Shown in pieces: positions 1 through 10,209 of a stretch of 64,000 nt of DNA (its first letter is position 1; each line of letters opens with the position of its first letter). The DNA comes from Neonectria sp. B-13 (taxonomy: Eukaryota; Ascomycota; Sordariomycetes; Hypocreales; Nectriaceae). A program made the position numbers and the translations under genes. The stretch lies in contig NOKP01000034.1 in assembly GCA_002682825.1 (NCBI GenBank), forward strand, positions 186,001 to 250,000. The letters are read 5' to 3'. The notes beneath the pieces are model-generated. The model was not told the DNA's origin and did not search any database. It worked only from the letters and a program-made list of their open reading frames with translations.

Positions 1-1255
1 CCAAGCTGACGAACGTGATGCAGGCCGTGCTTGGACATTCCGTGTCTCGGGAAGTCAATTAAGTCACACCATCATGCTTGAGGTTGCTAACATCTATACC
101 GCTATTTATCTATAAAGGATATATTATTATAAAATATAACATCCAAAAAAATACAGTTTTCTTTATACTTCAAACATTTTGTCTGACTCAAGCTGATTTT
201 GTTTTTACATTATTTTGACCTTTGCCTCTCAACTGTCGAGCCACGTCAGGACACAGACAATCCATACAAGTCCAATAAATTGCAGTACGACAAGCCTCAT
301 ACCTGTGTTGTATAGAGACGATCTCGTTGAGTTGATTATAGTCATGGCCACGTTCAATATCAAACCTAGGAGTTCTTCCTCAAGTGAACATTAACTTACC
401 TGGTTGTGCCGAAAATGCCCCGTCCTGAGTTCGAGGGGAAGAGCTGCGGCTGCGGGATGCAGGTGCGGGGAAGCCCCTGGACTTTGCGGGGGATGATCTC
501 CAGGTTTATGTTTATGTATCTGAATGATTGGTGGAAGATTCGTCTACAATCTCCAACTTGGGATTCCTTGGTAGGTCCACAGTCCTGGGTATTGTATATC
601 CACTTGGGTCATTGCATGATCTTGAGGATGACTGAGCATACGAACCAAGTGCGTCTCAAAAGTAGCCCAATTGGTAATCGACAAATTGCTTACAAGCACG
701 TACAATGCGGAACCATCTACCGCTATGACTCGAACTACTCGTTCTGTGGTTGGGCCCCCTAAGTAATACCGCTTTCTCTATCAGAGCTGGACGGAACGTC
801 TGAGATCTGAGGCTAGTATCAGATACTAAATTCTTCCCTCTCCCAAAAAGCAGAGGACCAAGTGAGTATCAAGAATAAGACGGAAATCCCATGGACCACA
901 TGAGGTCCATTCTTGTGTTCATATAGTATGTTCCATCAAAAGGGTTTGTAGGCAACGGGGGTACTCCGAAGAGCAATCATTTAAATTAATATGGAGGTAA
1001 TATGAGACAAAATGTGACAAGCCTCAGCAACAACGTTTCTTTATTCGTGATCTGTAAATTCATCTGTATTTCAACGGCTTTTCTCCAATGTTGAAGTTTG
1101 TCATTTCACGCGATAGAGTAGACCGCCAAGTACAGTAGTGTAGCAGAAAAACAGTGCCAATGCTTTATCCAGAAGCCATTAGCTATATGGACCTCAAAGT
1201 CTTCAGTTTGGGTGACAATCATGGTGTTGCCTTGCCCCTCAGCATATCCAGCGGC
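1..1255. other. no confident gene; 3' flank of the dioxygenase gene
   Basis: The first ~230 bases are AT-rich and the rest is of mixed composition. A 118-codon plus-strand frame (406-762) and a minus-strand open stretch opposite it (about 552-780) both lack recognisable domains and convincing splice structure. A well-formed donor-like GTAAGT lies on the minus strand near 395, so a spliced minus-strand gene cannot be excluded. Confidence 0.4.
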
Positions 1256-2542
1256 TTATTGTAGAAAGGTTGGAGGAAGGTCGGGTCCTGAATGAGGATG
1301 TTTGTTAGATTCGGGGGCTAAAAAGAATACAGTACCCGGATTCAGATCATAATTACCCCAAACGTGTAAATTGTCATGGGATGCCGGAGCCACTACGGTC
1401 TCTTGACTATCGGTGCATAGATCACCGTCGACGTAGTGTTCGAGAATGAATTTCGACGTGTCAAACCTGGAGACAGGTGGTTAACGCAGTGAGACCAAAC
1501 GGGAAACGGATGTGGCGGAAAGGCGAAAATGCTCGCTTACCAATAATCGAAAATCTGACTTCCCATGACGTGCCGCCCTACTCCCCAGCAGTTCTCGTAC
1601 CCTTTGTGGCGGAGCCAATCATGACCCAAAACTTGAGTATCAAAGTCGTGCGTCTCGAACGAGGAATGATGGACGTGAGGCTTGGGGCCTTCGAAGAAGA
1701 AGAAGGAGTGATGGTCGACAAGTTCTTTGCCGCGTCCGAGGCGATTAAACACTATGACATTTTTGCCCTCTTTGTTATGGCCCAACTGTTGGCATACTTC
1801 TTGTCAGTGACCCAAAAGCAGGCTGGCGTGATGAGCGAGAAGAGGTCGCTTACGTCGCTTGGGTAGAAGTTGAATCTAGTAGTGTAGAAGTTGAAAGCTT
1901 CCTCAAAGTTCGTTACACACATCCCGAAGTGACCCAACTTGTGGACGGGAGCGGGACCTGTCAAAATCTCTCTGAGCAACGCTGTTTGAAATCAAAATGA
2001 TTGTTGAGACTGACCTTTGTCAAATCGTTGATATTGTCCACTGCCTCGGTGTTTCTCGGCTGGCTGGTGAAACTTGAGATTAGCCCGGCGTCCCTGGGAC
2101 ATGGAGCAACGGTGATGGTTACAAAGTTCAAGTCCAATTGCGGTAGAACAGTCTCTACCTCCCGTTGGATTTGGCCATGAACCAAATGAAAGGGGAAAGC
2201 ATCCACGGGGTCGTGGAAAGTGACGCATTTGCCGCCGCCTGGTGCGTCCGTCATTTCATAGATGTCGGATGCGCCCGGGATCGTCCTGGCCGCCAGTTCC
2301 AGGTCCTCCATCTTCTCAACAACAAACGCAGCACCACCAAATGAGGCCTCATCGCCTTGGACGGCGCAATAGACAAACGGCTCTCGGCTGTAACCTCTGT
2401 AGTAGGTTTTCTTGCCTACGCGCTTGCACTCCGTCATCCCGAAGTCTTGTAGAAATTTGTGAGCGGCATCGACGTCCTTGTGGGTATAGTAGACGTGGGC
2501 AATCCGCACAAGATTGATTTTGCGTTCTACGGTAGAGATCAT
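1256..2542 (-). CDS. extradiol ring-cleavage dioxygenase, VOC superfamily (metapyrocatechase-like), six exons
   Basis: The predicted product is a 319-residue vicinal-oxygen-chelate protein of the type that opens catechol-like rings with Fe(II). I built the model by splicing: exons 2542-2123, 2063-2015, 1957-1854, 1785-1541, 1466-1357 and 1287-1256 (minus strand), with five GT-AG introns of 57-74 nt and no internal stop. Translation shows two VOC modules. The second carries the likely metal triad His166 (GHFGMCV), His230 or His231 (HVHHSSFETHD) and Glu282 (FILEHYVDGD), plus family motifs VDHHSFFFFEGP and DNLHVWGPDLPPTFL at the C-terminus. An in-frame start 40 codons upstream is rejected because that segment is low-complexity; MISTVERK fits the family. 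The gene is divergent from the barrel protein at 3147, with a shared ~600 bp promoter region. The substrate is unknown. Confidence 0.88.
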
Positions 2543-3146
2543 GATGAACGGTAATGGCGATGAAAGTCTCTGTTGTTTTCTTGTCTTGTCTTGTTTTGTT
2601 TTGTTTTTAGGTTCTGGAAGGGATCCCGCCCGACACGAGGGGGTGATGGCATACTTGATCAACTACACAAGGCATCACAGTCGTACACGCAGGAAACAAC
2701 TCCGGTAGCGGGGGTGGAGAATGCCCGATGCGGGGATACAGTCAAAACGCGCCGATGAAACGGAGGCACAACCCATGTTACCGGAGGGAGTTCGGGCTAT
2801 TTCTTAATTTGAGCTTGTGACCCGGCACTCATGGTATGACTGTAACTTAAGAGTTGGTGTGCCTGACCAGCGCACTTGGACGAGCCTGTTTCTGCCGGCG
2901 GAACATTTGCGCGGACGAAATTCGGTCAGCTCCACCCACCATGAATATCGTAGAATGATGCTTCTTCGGCACAATCTATTGCCCATCAAAGCCCAAGTAG
3001 GTTTATAGTCCCAAAAAGACGACCTATCGCCTACAAGACTACCTTGCGAACTGCAGTCGCAATCTTTCGACGCGCTGCGCAGTGCTGGTGTAGATCAAGT
3101 CAGCGGCACAAGCTCCATTGGTGAGCCAAATAACAAGTACGGCAGA
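2543..3146. promoter_or_regulatory. shared intergenic region between two divergent genes
   Basis: This 604 bp interval separates the starts of the dioxygenase (-) and the barrel-like gene (+), and should hold both promoters. A pyrimidine-rich run (TCTTGTCTTGTTTTG) at about 2580-2607 reads as a purine-rich leader on the dioxygenase strand. No specific operator was recognised. Confidence 0.5.
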
Positions 3147-3924
3147 ATGGCATCTCGACAGGCTTTACAGCTGGTGATTATTCCTCATCGGCCAGTGCCC
3201 TCGGACGACGAAATCAACAGAGATTTAGCACCAGCCTTTGGGATTCTACAAAAGTATGAGATTATTCGCCCATTGTTCCGTGGCAGTGTGTCTGACAAGT
3301 ACTATAGGGCAACAGGGCTGAGAGCGATATGGAGGGGCAAGAAATTCGAAGATAGATACACACAAGTCGCACTCCTTCTTTGGGACAACTTGGCTGCTAG
3401 CCATGCCTTCTTCACTAGCACTCATTACGCCGAGTTTCATAAGTCTATCCAGCCCGCGATGAATGGCAGGCATGTTGAGTGGCAGAACCACGTCTTGATC
3501 GACACAAGTGGCGAGGATACATTGGCGCACCTGAAGAACGTTCTCGAATCTCCTGCAATTGAGGTTGCTCTGACCAAGGTCGTGGAGGGCGGGGTCTCTG
3601 GTTATTACTCGCAATTCAAGAAGTTGGTAACGGGTGTGCTACACAATGACCCTGGGTGCGATGGATTCTTCATCAGCCCTCTTATTGAGGATCCTCAGAA
3701 CCAATTGCTTCTGATTAATTGGCAATCCGTTGATGTGAGTACAGGTTTCTTTTTGGGCTTTTTTAGCACATGATCTACTGACACCAGCCAAGGCTCATCA
3801 TGAGATTTTTGAGAAGACTCCCGGATTTAAAGCATGTATTAATGCTCTTAAAGAATACTATGCAGTGTTTGTTGTTCCCTGGCATATCATAGAACTAAAC
3901 TTGCAAATGGGGACTTTTGAATGA
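3147..3924 (+). CDS. predicted dimeric alpha/beta-barrel protein, two exons
   Basis: The spliced product is 239 residues: exon 1 is 3147-3734, then a 58 nt intron starting GTGAGT and ending CCAAG, then exon 2 is 3793-3924. The unspliced frame stops 12 codons past the donor, whereas splicing joins NWQSVD to AHHEIFEKTPGF in frame. The protein contains two similar modules, LLLWDNLAASHAFFTSTHYAEFHK and LLINWQSVDAHHEIFEKTPGFKACINALKEYY in outline, each a beta strand with Trp followed by a helix. That pattern resembles the ABM/dimeric ferredoxin-like barrel superfamily, whose members include monooxygenases and stress proteins. Its catalytic role is not established. It is divergent from a ring-cleaving dioxygenase, so a role in the same aromatic degradation step is plausible but inferred. 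The acceptor choice (AAG rather than CAG four bases upstream) is dictated by frame. Confidence 0.75.
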
Positions 3925-4375
3925 GATATATTGATAGAATAGTAATAAATTTAATATACTATATTTGTATGCCTTAGGCTAAACTGTATTAACACTTTAA
4001 CTGACTCTTATACTATTATATCTATTAGCTGTTAAGATAGTTATTAAGATATATTTACTTTTTCTACTTTTTATATAGAACTTAAATACTTACTAATATT
4101 AGTCTTTTAGAATTCAGTCTTAAAGATTTAAATCTTTAGTAATTTAATCTAAAGACTATTACTTTCTCTATCTTAAGAATTTTATTATAGCTCTTAGAAT
4201 AATAAGAATATCTTTATATATAAGAGCTATTATAAGCTTTCTATTAAATAGAAAATAAAAGCTTTTAATTAATATTTTAAATATGCTCTTTTTATTAAAT
4301 ATAATATATACTTATCTATCTTTATAGATATACTTAAGTATATTATAATATAGTTCTTACTTAATTAAATCCTAA

Positions 4376-4600
4376 TCATTTATACTAAGAAAATAAGGTT
4401 AAGGTTAGGGAAAATTAGGGAAAACTTTTTATAAGACTGGGGCTCTTTTTAGCCTTATCCTAATCTTTTAAAAAAACGTTTAAGATTGGTAAATAGCTTG
4501 CCTTTATAGATATTTTCTATATTTAATTAAAAAGGTTTTAAGTTTTTCTTTTCTATTTAGAATTTCTAAATTAACTTATTAAAATTCAACTCTAGAATCC
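4376..4600 (+). repeat. family D repeat terminus with TTAGGG-like start
   Basis: This segment aligns by eye with 24421-24620: both begin ACTAAGAAAA, then an AGGTTA(A/G)GGTTAGGG stretch, and share a later TTTAATTAAAA...TTTTCTTTTCTATTTAGA tract. Differences are mostly A/G and C/T transitions, as RIP would leave. The element class was not identified. Confidence 0.5.
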
Positions 4601-4734
4601 TATAGTAAAAGAAAGCATACTATTAATTATAGAAAGTTAAGTTAATTTAAAATAAAAAGAATAGAGTTATAATAGAACCTAATAATTAAAATAGCTAAGA
4701 CTAATATATATTAAAAGGTAATAAGTAGAGTATT

Positions 4735-6240
4735 ATAGTAAGGGCTAAGGGCTAAGTAAGCTAGCTAGTTGCTCGTAAGGATATAATTAAATATAGAAGA
4801 GAGTAGCTATAAGAAAGGTTAAAAAGGGAAAGAAGGAAGGTATCTTTTTCTTTCTATTATTATCTTAGGAAAAAAGGACTTAAAAGCTTCTTACTATAGA
4901 AAGATAAGAAAGATAAGCTTATTAAGCTTAAAGCTTAAGCTTTTACCTTTATTTACTAGAAAAGAATTCTATAATTATACTTAAATCTTTACTTAATTCT
5001 AGATTAAATCTTTATCTTTTATTTATAGTAATTTTAGCCTTAGTTAATATTATCTAATACATTAAGATAATACAATAGATAATATATAATAATTAATATA
5101 GTAAGATACTATACTTAGTACTATTAATCCTAATAACTTAAATATAGTAAGCTTTCTTAGTAATATAGTTCATATTAATATTATATCTTAAGCCTATTTT
5201 TATAACCTATTTAAATCTTTCTTTTTAACCTTAATATCTAATTTATAAAAAGCTTATTTTAAACTATAGTATATATAAATAACTATCTTTTATTAAGCTA
5301 ATAAGTTAGGCTAATATTCTTTCCTCTTTCTTAATATACTATAATATAGTATAATATAATTATAATATATACTACTTTTCTAATTATCTATTATATCTTA
5401 TAGCTAGATAGTAAGATATAAAGCTATAAGATATATAAAATAGAATACTATTACTCTTTAGATAGAGAGATAAAAACTATTAAGTATAAGTAATAACTTT
5501 ACTAAATTAGACTTTATAGCCTTAATAGCTTTAAGTCTAGCTATATAGTAATTAGTACTATCCAAAAGGTATATCTAGCTATATTTAACTATTACTTACT
5601 CTTTAATAATAGAGCTACTAAGGTTAATAATATTAGCTTTATTATAGAAGAGAAGATACTACTTAAAGCCTATACTAAGCGATTAAAGGCTAGGTTAAAT
5701 AATAAAGATAATAAAGTTATTATTAATGAATTATCTAGAGATAAATATGCCTTTTAGTTCTAGGAGCTGTTAGAGTGTATAGAGCTGGTATAGATAGCTA
5801 GCTAGTCTATCTGGAAATCGGGGGAAATATAAGGACTAATAAGGGTAGGATTATATAGAGTTAAGGAAAAACTTAAACTGTATGGAAAAGGTAGATAGGT
5901 TTAAGTTAGATATAAAAGTTAATAAAGAACTTTAAAACTAACTAAGCTTAAGATAAAGAAATCAATATATAATATAGTAATTATTATATATTAGGTTCCC
6001 TTATAGAAAGCCTTTATCTTTTATAATACTAAATACTAAGCTAACTATTAACCTTTTTAATATTTTACTAATATTCTTTTTTACTTTTAACTTAATAATT
6101 AATCTTATAAGATACTTTCTTATTAAAAGGTATTAAATACTAAATTACTTAACTATATATATATTATTTAATATAGTTTAAAGCTAATTAATTAAAATAC
6201 TTATATAATATATTTCTATATATCTTACTAAAAATATATA
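4735..6240 (-). repeat. family B repeat, copy 1 (split by element F, truncated)
   Basis: The two parts 4735-5022 and 6025-6240 are the reverse complement of the ~550 bp repeat at 19015-19565 and of 37503-39118. The middle 5023-6012 is an inserted element. Homology stops at about 6235, so one end is missing. Near 6148-6190 this copy carries an unoccupied version of the family A insertion site that is filled at 37625. Confidence 0.65.
5023..6012 (+). mobile_element. element F: ~990 bp insertion with 12-13 bp target duplication
   Basis: TTTATCTTTTAT occurs at 5011-5022 and again at 6013-6024, flanking the segment; a shared preceding C may make it 13 bp. Removing the segment restores continuity with the family B copies at 19.3 and 38.8 kb. 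The ends are TTATAGTAATTTTAGCC and CCCTTATAGAAAGCC, with no obvious terminal inverted repeats. A plus-strand frame is largely open from about 5545 to 5760 (for example a segment IIEEKILLKAYTKRLKARL), interrupted by TAG/TAA codons compatible with RIP. Its sequence does not resemble family A and I do not recognise the product. Confidence 0.65.
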
Positions 6241-6299
6241 TATAGCTCTCTTATATTTACTCCTCTTTATCTAGCTAGTTCTATATTACTAGCTAAATG

Positions 6300-7431
6300 A
6301 GTTAAGGTATATTAAAGGACTTTTCTTCTTCTCATTCTATAATAAATATATATACCTTCAGTAGGCTAATTACCTTATCTACTTCTAGTCTACTATCTAT
6401 AGATAGTAATAAAGATATAGAAATATCTTACTTAATTAGAAAACATATAAACCTTAGATAGTCCTTAGTCAAGGACTATCTCTTAATATATATTTAAATA
6501 AGATAAGCTATATAATAGCAATTAGATTCTTAATACTCTTATACTAATTATAATCCTTAAAGTCTCTACTAAGTAGATTTACTAATATTATATTACTCTT
6601 TTAGCAATAGTCAAGATATCTTATTATTATTATACTTATTCTAGCTATATATGCTAATGCCTACTTAATAGCTAAGGGAAGATTATTAAGAAAGTTAAGC
6701 AGTCTACTTATGCTTACTACATTCTGTGTTTAACTTGATTTTAGCTATACCTTTAATATCTCTATGCCTTCTTTTCTACTCATCTTAGTTATCTTAAGAA
6801 TACTCCTTTAGTAAATATCTAGTTGTACTACAACCTTATATATCTACATCATGAATAGAATAGAACCACTCCTGCTAAACAGGAGATGATCAGAGAGCCC
6901 TGCTAGCCCAAATAGCAGCTTGGTGTCGTTGGCATTGTTGATGATCAGGAGCTAGTAGCCTGCATCTTCGTGGCTGAGGGCAGCCTTAACGAGGTTCTTG
7001 ACGTCTGCCTTGTCCTCGTCAATCCGTGTCACCCGGAGCAGTCGGCCGATCTCGCGGTAGGCTTTCTCAAAGGTGGTCGCATCGACGGCGGGAACCCAGA
7101 AGACAGAGCAATGCGGGTATTTGTCGCGGATACGGAAGGCAGCCTCGAGGGCAACTTGGGTCTTTCCGATACCGCCGAGCCCTTCAATGGCGGTCCGTTG
7201 GCAGTCGTCCTTGTCTGCGCTGGGGGGGATCGTCTCGAGAAGCTTTTCTAAGGCACATTTACGGCCAACGAAGTCCTTGTTGCGACCGAACGGGACGGTC
7301 CAGTGCGGTGCGTTACGCCTCTCGACGCGAGAGTCGGATGACGCATTGTTTGGGAGTGGCGAATAGTTGTGTATGTCCCCGATGTGCACTCTCGACTGCC
7401 CTGCTGCGTGCACACGTCCGGCGTAATTCAT
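6300..7431 (-). pseudogene. NB-ARC (NLR-type) gene, RIP-damaged across the compositional boundary
   Basis: The undamaged 5' part (7431-6955) encodes a linker with [14 protein letters not shown], the usual pre-NACHT/NB-ARC segment [10 protein letters not shown], the P-loop [14 protein letters not shown] (G84-T91) and [22 protein letters not shown]. At 6952-6954 a TAG replaces the Trp expected in the DAGYWLLIIDNAD motif. The frame then continues as LLIINNANDTKLLFG, with Asp-to-Asn changes, to another stop near 6850. Beyond it, inside the AT-rich block, the same family is still readable on the minus strand (NNLPLAIKxALAYIA at ~6680, YKSIKNLIA at ~6540), riddled with TAG/TAA. Intact fungal NLRs sense non-self or trigger incompatibility cell death through nucleotide-dependent oligomerisation. 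This copy cannot make a full protein. An N-terminal effector domain was not identified upstream. Confidence 0.85.
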
Positions 7432-8157
7432 CGTCGACGCAGCGTCGTCTCGATCGTCGCTAATCCTGGTGCAACCAAGGTCATGTCAAGATTCGCAAAG
7501 GTCTGCGTTTTGTCAGCCATCACCCTGAAGAGAGGTGAATAGGTCGCAGCGTACCACGGGTATCCAGACGAGGCTGCGAGCGGGCTCATGCGCCTTGGGC
7601 AGATATATGCCGGTCGTGCGCAGCCTCCAATAGATGGCAACAATGTGCTTCTTTGTCGCGTAATCTTCGCGCCGTGACTGGCTGTCGATGGCCAGCATAC
7701 ATCAACGAGTGTCCCTGTGGTAGCTTGCAGCTGCATTTGTGACAAACTAGAGTCCAGCGAGGGCTGGTGCTGGTTCCCGCTCGAGGAGGGGTTGAACCCA
7801 AGCGCGGGGTTGCATGGGCAGCAGCGCCTGCACATCCAATCATTCCCAATCATCAGCTCGTGCTGCGACGTCTGGCTTACCCCTCGTAAAAAGGGTGTGC
7901 TCAGAGTGGCACTCGTGTGACAGAGTCCCACGCGATCGCGTCGCTCACGAGGGTGCGGCGCCTCTAATAACGCGGGTCTCTGCGGTCGCAAAATGCCATA
8001 GCAAGGCCGCGCGACAGTGTGTGAACAAAGAGGTACACCTGAGAGGGGCTCCGTCGACGCCGTAGGTCGATATCGCGCAGTCCCGCCAGCCAAGCCGATT
8101 CGCCTACCAGCTTGGTGTACGCCGATGCTATCATCCTTCGCGCCAACGTGCATGTAA
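7432..8157 (-). other. GC-balanced region upstream of the NLR; possible remnant N-terminus
   Basis: The region is GC-rich and coding-like, and minus-strand frames are open over 7513-7698 and 7964-8146, but no frame matches a known NLR N-terminal domain (HET, PNP/UDP, patatin, alpha/beta hydrolase). It may hold decayed exons of the NLR gene. I cannot support a gene model. Confidence 0.3.
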
Positions 8158-8964
8158 ATGAGTCGCATCAACAAGGTAAGAGGGCCGCATACATCTACGC
8201 TACAGTTCGTCCGCCTCGACGGTCATATACCCGCCGCTTCTGCCACTAATCCCAGAGCCCCTTGCCTCCGTATACGTTTCCGACCTGCATTTGAACCTCG
8301 GCTCTCGGACAGGCCTCTTATCGATAGCTTACCGCTCCAAGCAAATCGGTTTCAGCTTCAATTCTCAACAAACGCATTTCCCAGGCGCGTTTCTTTGCTT
8401 TCATCCCATTGCCCTCTGACGTCGCCTCGCTCAAGTGATCACATTGACGACATCTTAGCCCTGGGAAGCCCGGTTTGCAAAAAGATTACACACTTTATCT
8501 TTACATATGAAGACGTAAGCTACGGTGCACAGAATAACGCACAGTCTTTAACAAGCGAGGCGGTTGTCCGCCTAGCAAAGGCATGCCCGAGCCTGAAGAA
8601 CGTCCAGCTACAAGCTACCTCTCGCGTTACTGACGACGGCTTACTTGGCTTGTTCGAGAACTGTCCCAATCTAACCTCGGTGGAGCTCACCGGTGCTTCT
8701 CGTGGCAGTGGGAATAGCCTCTCTGGAAAGGCACTTGACGAGCTGCGAGAGAACCCGGAGTGGGTTCCCAAGTTGAAGACATTGACCCTTGGTGAAAGGG
8801 GAGAAAACCCGGTGTTTATGAAGGCTATGCACGCTTTGACTAGAGAAAGGGCAGGGCTGACAGTTAGTTTGCTTCAGCAATATGAAGTCAAGAAGTGGGG
8901 AGACTGGGAGTTAGAAGAGATAAAGACTGACTACAAGAAGGGGCGCAAGCAGTCGGCGTGGTAG
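8158..8964 (+). CDS. leucine-rich-repeat (RNI-like) protein, N-terminus uncertain
   Basis: The frame encodes up to 268 residues. From about residue 93 (base ~8434) it looks like a real protein: IDDILALGSPVCKKITHFIF, then leucine-rich units LAKACPSLKNVQLQATSRVTDDGLLGLFENCPNLTSVELTGAS in outline, typical of fungal F-box-associated RNI repeats, and a charged tail ending KKGRKQSAW. The preceding 90 residues are proline/serine-rich with no pattern and may be upstream noise, so the true gene could start downstream or be 5'-truncated. No F-box is visible. The likely role is protein-protein recognition; the partner is unknown. It is divergent from the NLR region. Confidence 0.55.
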   Translation: MSRINKVRGPHTSTLQFVRLDGHIPAASATNPRAPCLRIRFRPAFEPRLSDRPLIDSLPLQANRFQLQFSTNAFPRRVSLLSSHCPLTSPRSSDHIDDILALGSPVCKKITHFIFTYEDVSYGAQNNAQSLTSEAVVRLAKACPSLKNVQLQATSRVTDDGLLGLFENCPNLTSVELTGASRGSGNSLSGKALDELRENPEWVPKLKTLTLGERGENPVFMKAMHALTRERAGLTVSLLQQYEVKKWGDWELEEIKTDYKKGRKQSAW

Positions 8965-9380
8965 GAAGGGCCGGACCTTTCCATCATATAATCTTTCTAT
9001 TCTTCCACCCTTTGGCCCATCATCTTGTGCTTTCTTTCCACCCTTGACTTTCATTGGAGGCTTGCAGTTCCTCTACTCTTACACGGTCATGGAACTTACT
9101 TTTTCTCCGAGCTCAGTGGCAAGTAAACCACTGCTTACATTGATGAAGTGTGATTGACATCCCATAGCGGGTTCTGGTCCTTCCTGAACATGGATTGGTG
9201 AGCTATGTTACCTTTTGCGCTAGATGAGACTGCTCACAACGCCCGGCGAGAGAGCGGTTCGGCGAATCATATTGGCAGTCCTGAACGATGGAATGTTCGA
9301 GAAACGGGCGTTCTGATCGTATGTCTGGAGAGGGAGGGACTGCAGCTTCGCAAGGAGATACGGCGGCAGCAGTTGAAGGG

Positions 9381-9420
9381 CGACTTTAGTAGATAAATTG
9401 CGACTTTAGTAGATAAATTT
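9381..9420 (+). repeat. tandem duplication of a 20 bp unit
   Basis: CGACTTTAGTAGATAAATTG (9381-9400) is followed directly by the same unit ending in T (9401-9420). Confidence 0.9.
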
Positions 9421-9788
9421 AGCAAAGCTTCCATTCACGCCCCGACTTTAGCGCCGCTGTTCTTGGGCTAATCTCGTTGGCGTGCTTGCGAATCAGGTAC
9501 CAACCCACTCAGAGTCGAGGGTATTCCGACCGCACACCACCAATTAGCAAGAGACGCAAAGCGATTCTCTATAGTTCGTCGACGTCGTTATAGATTCCTG
9601 CGTTCTCAAAAAATTTGACCAAATTCTTCTGTCCCATATGTGAGTGGCTGGCTCATTTGTCTCGCTGGGGCCTGCCCATCATTGCTTCACCCAACGCGGC
9701 CCACCCCAGTGTGGAATGAGGACGAGCGAGCTGTTCGACCTTCTACGCAACATCGAACTGACCCAATTATGGCGCGGAAAGCTATTGG

Positions 9789-9882
9789 GCGCATGGAAAG
9801 CTACTATAAATAAACCACCAGTAGACAGGAACCAGCGCGAAGCTGTTCGGCGCATGGAAAGCTATAAATATAGACAGGCACC
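9789..9882 (+). repeat. direct repeat of a 15 bp motif with downstream TATAAATA
   Basis: GCGCATGGAAAGCTA occurs at about 9789 and 9851, each followed within a few bases by TATAAATA and then a tagacagg(a/c)acc-like string. It looks like an imperfect ~62 bp duplication. It lies 90-180 bp upstream of the C2H2 frame, so a promoter role is possible but unproven. Confidence 0.6.
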
Positions 9883-9966
9883 GTAAACGGGAACCCCGCA
9901 TCTCGGCCCTGCCACGATCATCAACACCTAGCCTGGAGCGTTCCATAAGACGGCCTAAGCTCCGAG

Positions 9967-10209
9967 ATGGGCGATTGTCGACCTTGCGCCCGGTACTTTG
10001 GGACTGCGGAAGCGCTCCATCAGCATCGCAAGAGCAAGCATTCGACGACGTACTGTTCACGGTGTCAGCGGCCTTTCTTGTCCCATTCTGCCAAGCAGCA
10101 ACACGTCGCGGACTCCCCCGAGCACAACGTATGCACGGACTGCTCCCACAGGCCCGATTTCTTCTCTGGTTATGAATGGGAGGAGAGATGGAAAGAGAAG
10201 ATGTTATAA
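9967..10209 (+). CDS. small C2H2 zinc-finger protein
   Basis: The 80-residue product starts MGDCRPCARYFGTAEALHQH and contains two C2H2 fingers: Cys4-x2-Cys7 with the ALHQHRKSKH histidines, and CSRCQRPFLSHSAKQQH with a following His. A third Cys pair (CTDC) follows and then an acidic tail. This matches a widespread fungal family of short proteins with several consecutive C2H2 units that begin directly at the first finger. The third finger lacks its histidine pair before the stop, so the gene may be truncated relative to longer relatives. Nucleic-acid binding is expected from the fold; targets are unknown. Two overlapping frames in other phases are shadows. Confidence 0.65.
   Translation: MGDCRPCARYFGTAEALHQHRKSKHSTTYCSRCQRPFLSHSAKQQHVADSPEHNVCTDCSHRPDFFSGYEWEERWKEKML

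Larger units (their letters stand above)
3930..6855. repeat. AT-rich RIP-type block 1
   Basis: The base composition drops abruptly after the stop at 3924 to almost pure A/T with TA, TAA and TAG everywhere and practically no CG, which is the expected end-state of RIP (C to T in CA context on both strands). Contents identified: a family D start (4376-4600), a family B copy in reverse (4735-6240) that is split by a ~990 bp element, and the 3' part of an NLR gene (from ~6300). The stretch 3930-4375 shows nothing else recognisable. Confidence 0.85.
8965..9966. other. intergenic, no supported gene
   Basis: Short frames occur (for example 9205-9396 and 9644-9886) but show no domain or splice support. 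The region contains the 20 bp direct duplication at 9381-9420 and two copies of a GCGCATGGAAAGCTA motif, each followed by TATAAATA, near 9789 and 9851. Confidence 0.5.

Noticed and set aside
406..762. 118-codon plus-strand frame
   Set aside because: No domain, irregular composition, and an equally open frame on the other strand; no splice or homology support.
1477..1866. Plus-strand 129-codon frame
   Set aside because: Antisense shadow of exon 4 and neighbouring introns of the dioxygenase gene.
7428..8174. 248-codon minus-strand frame
   Set aside because: Arg/Ser/Pro-rich translation without domain features; probably a chance frame in GC-rich DNA, though part may be NLR remnant.
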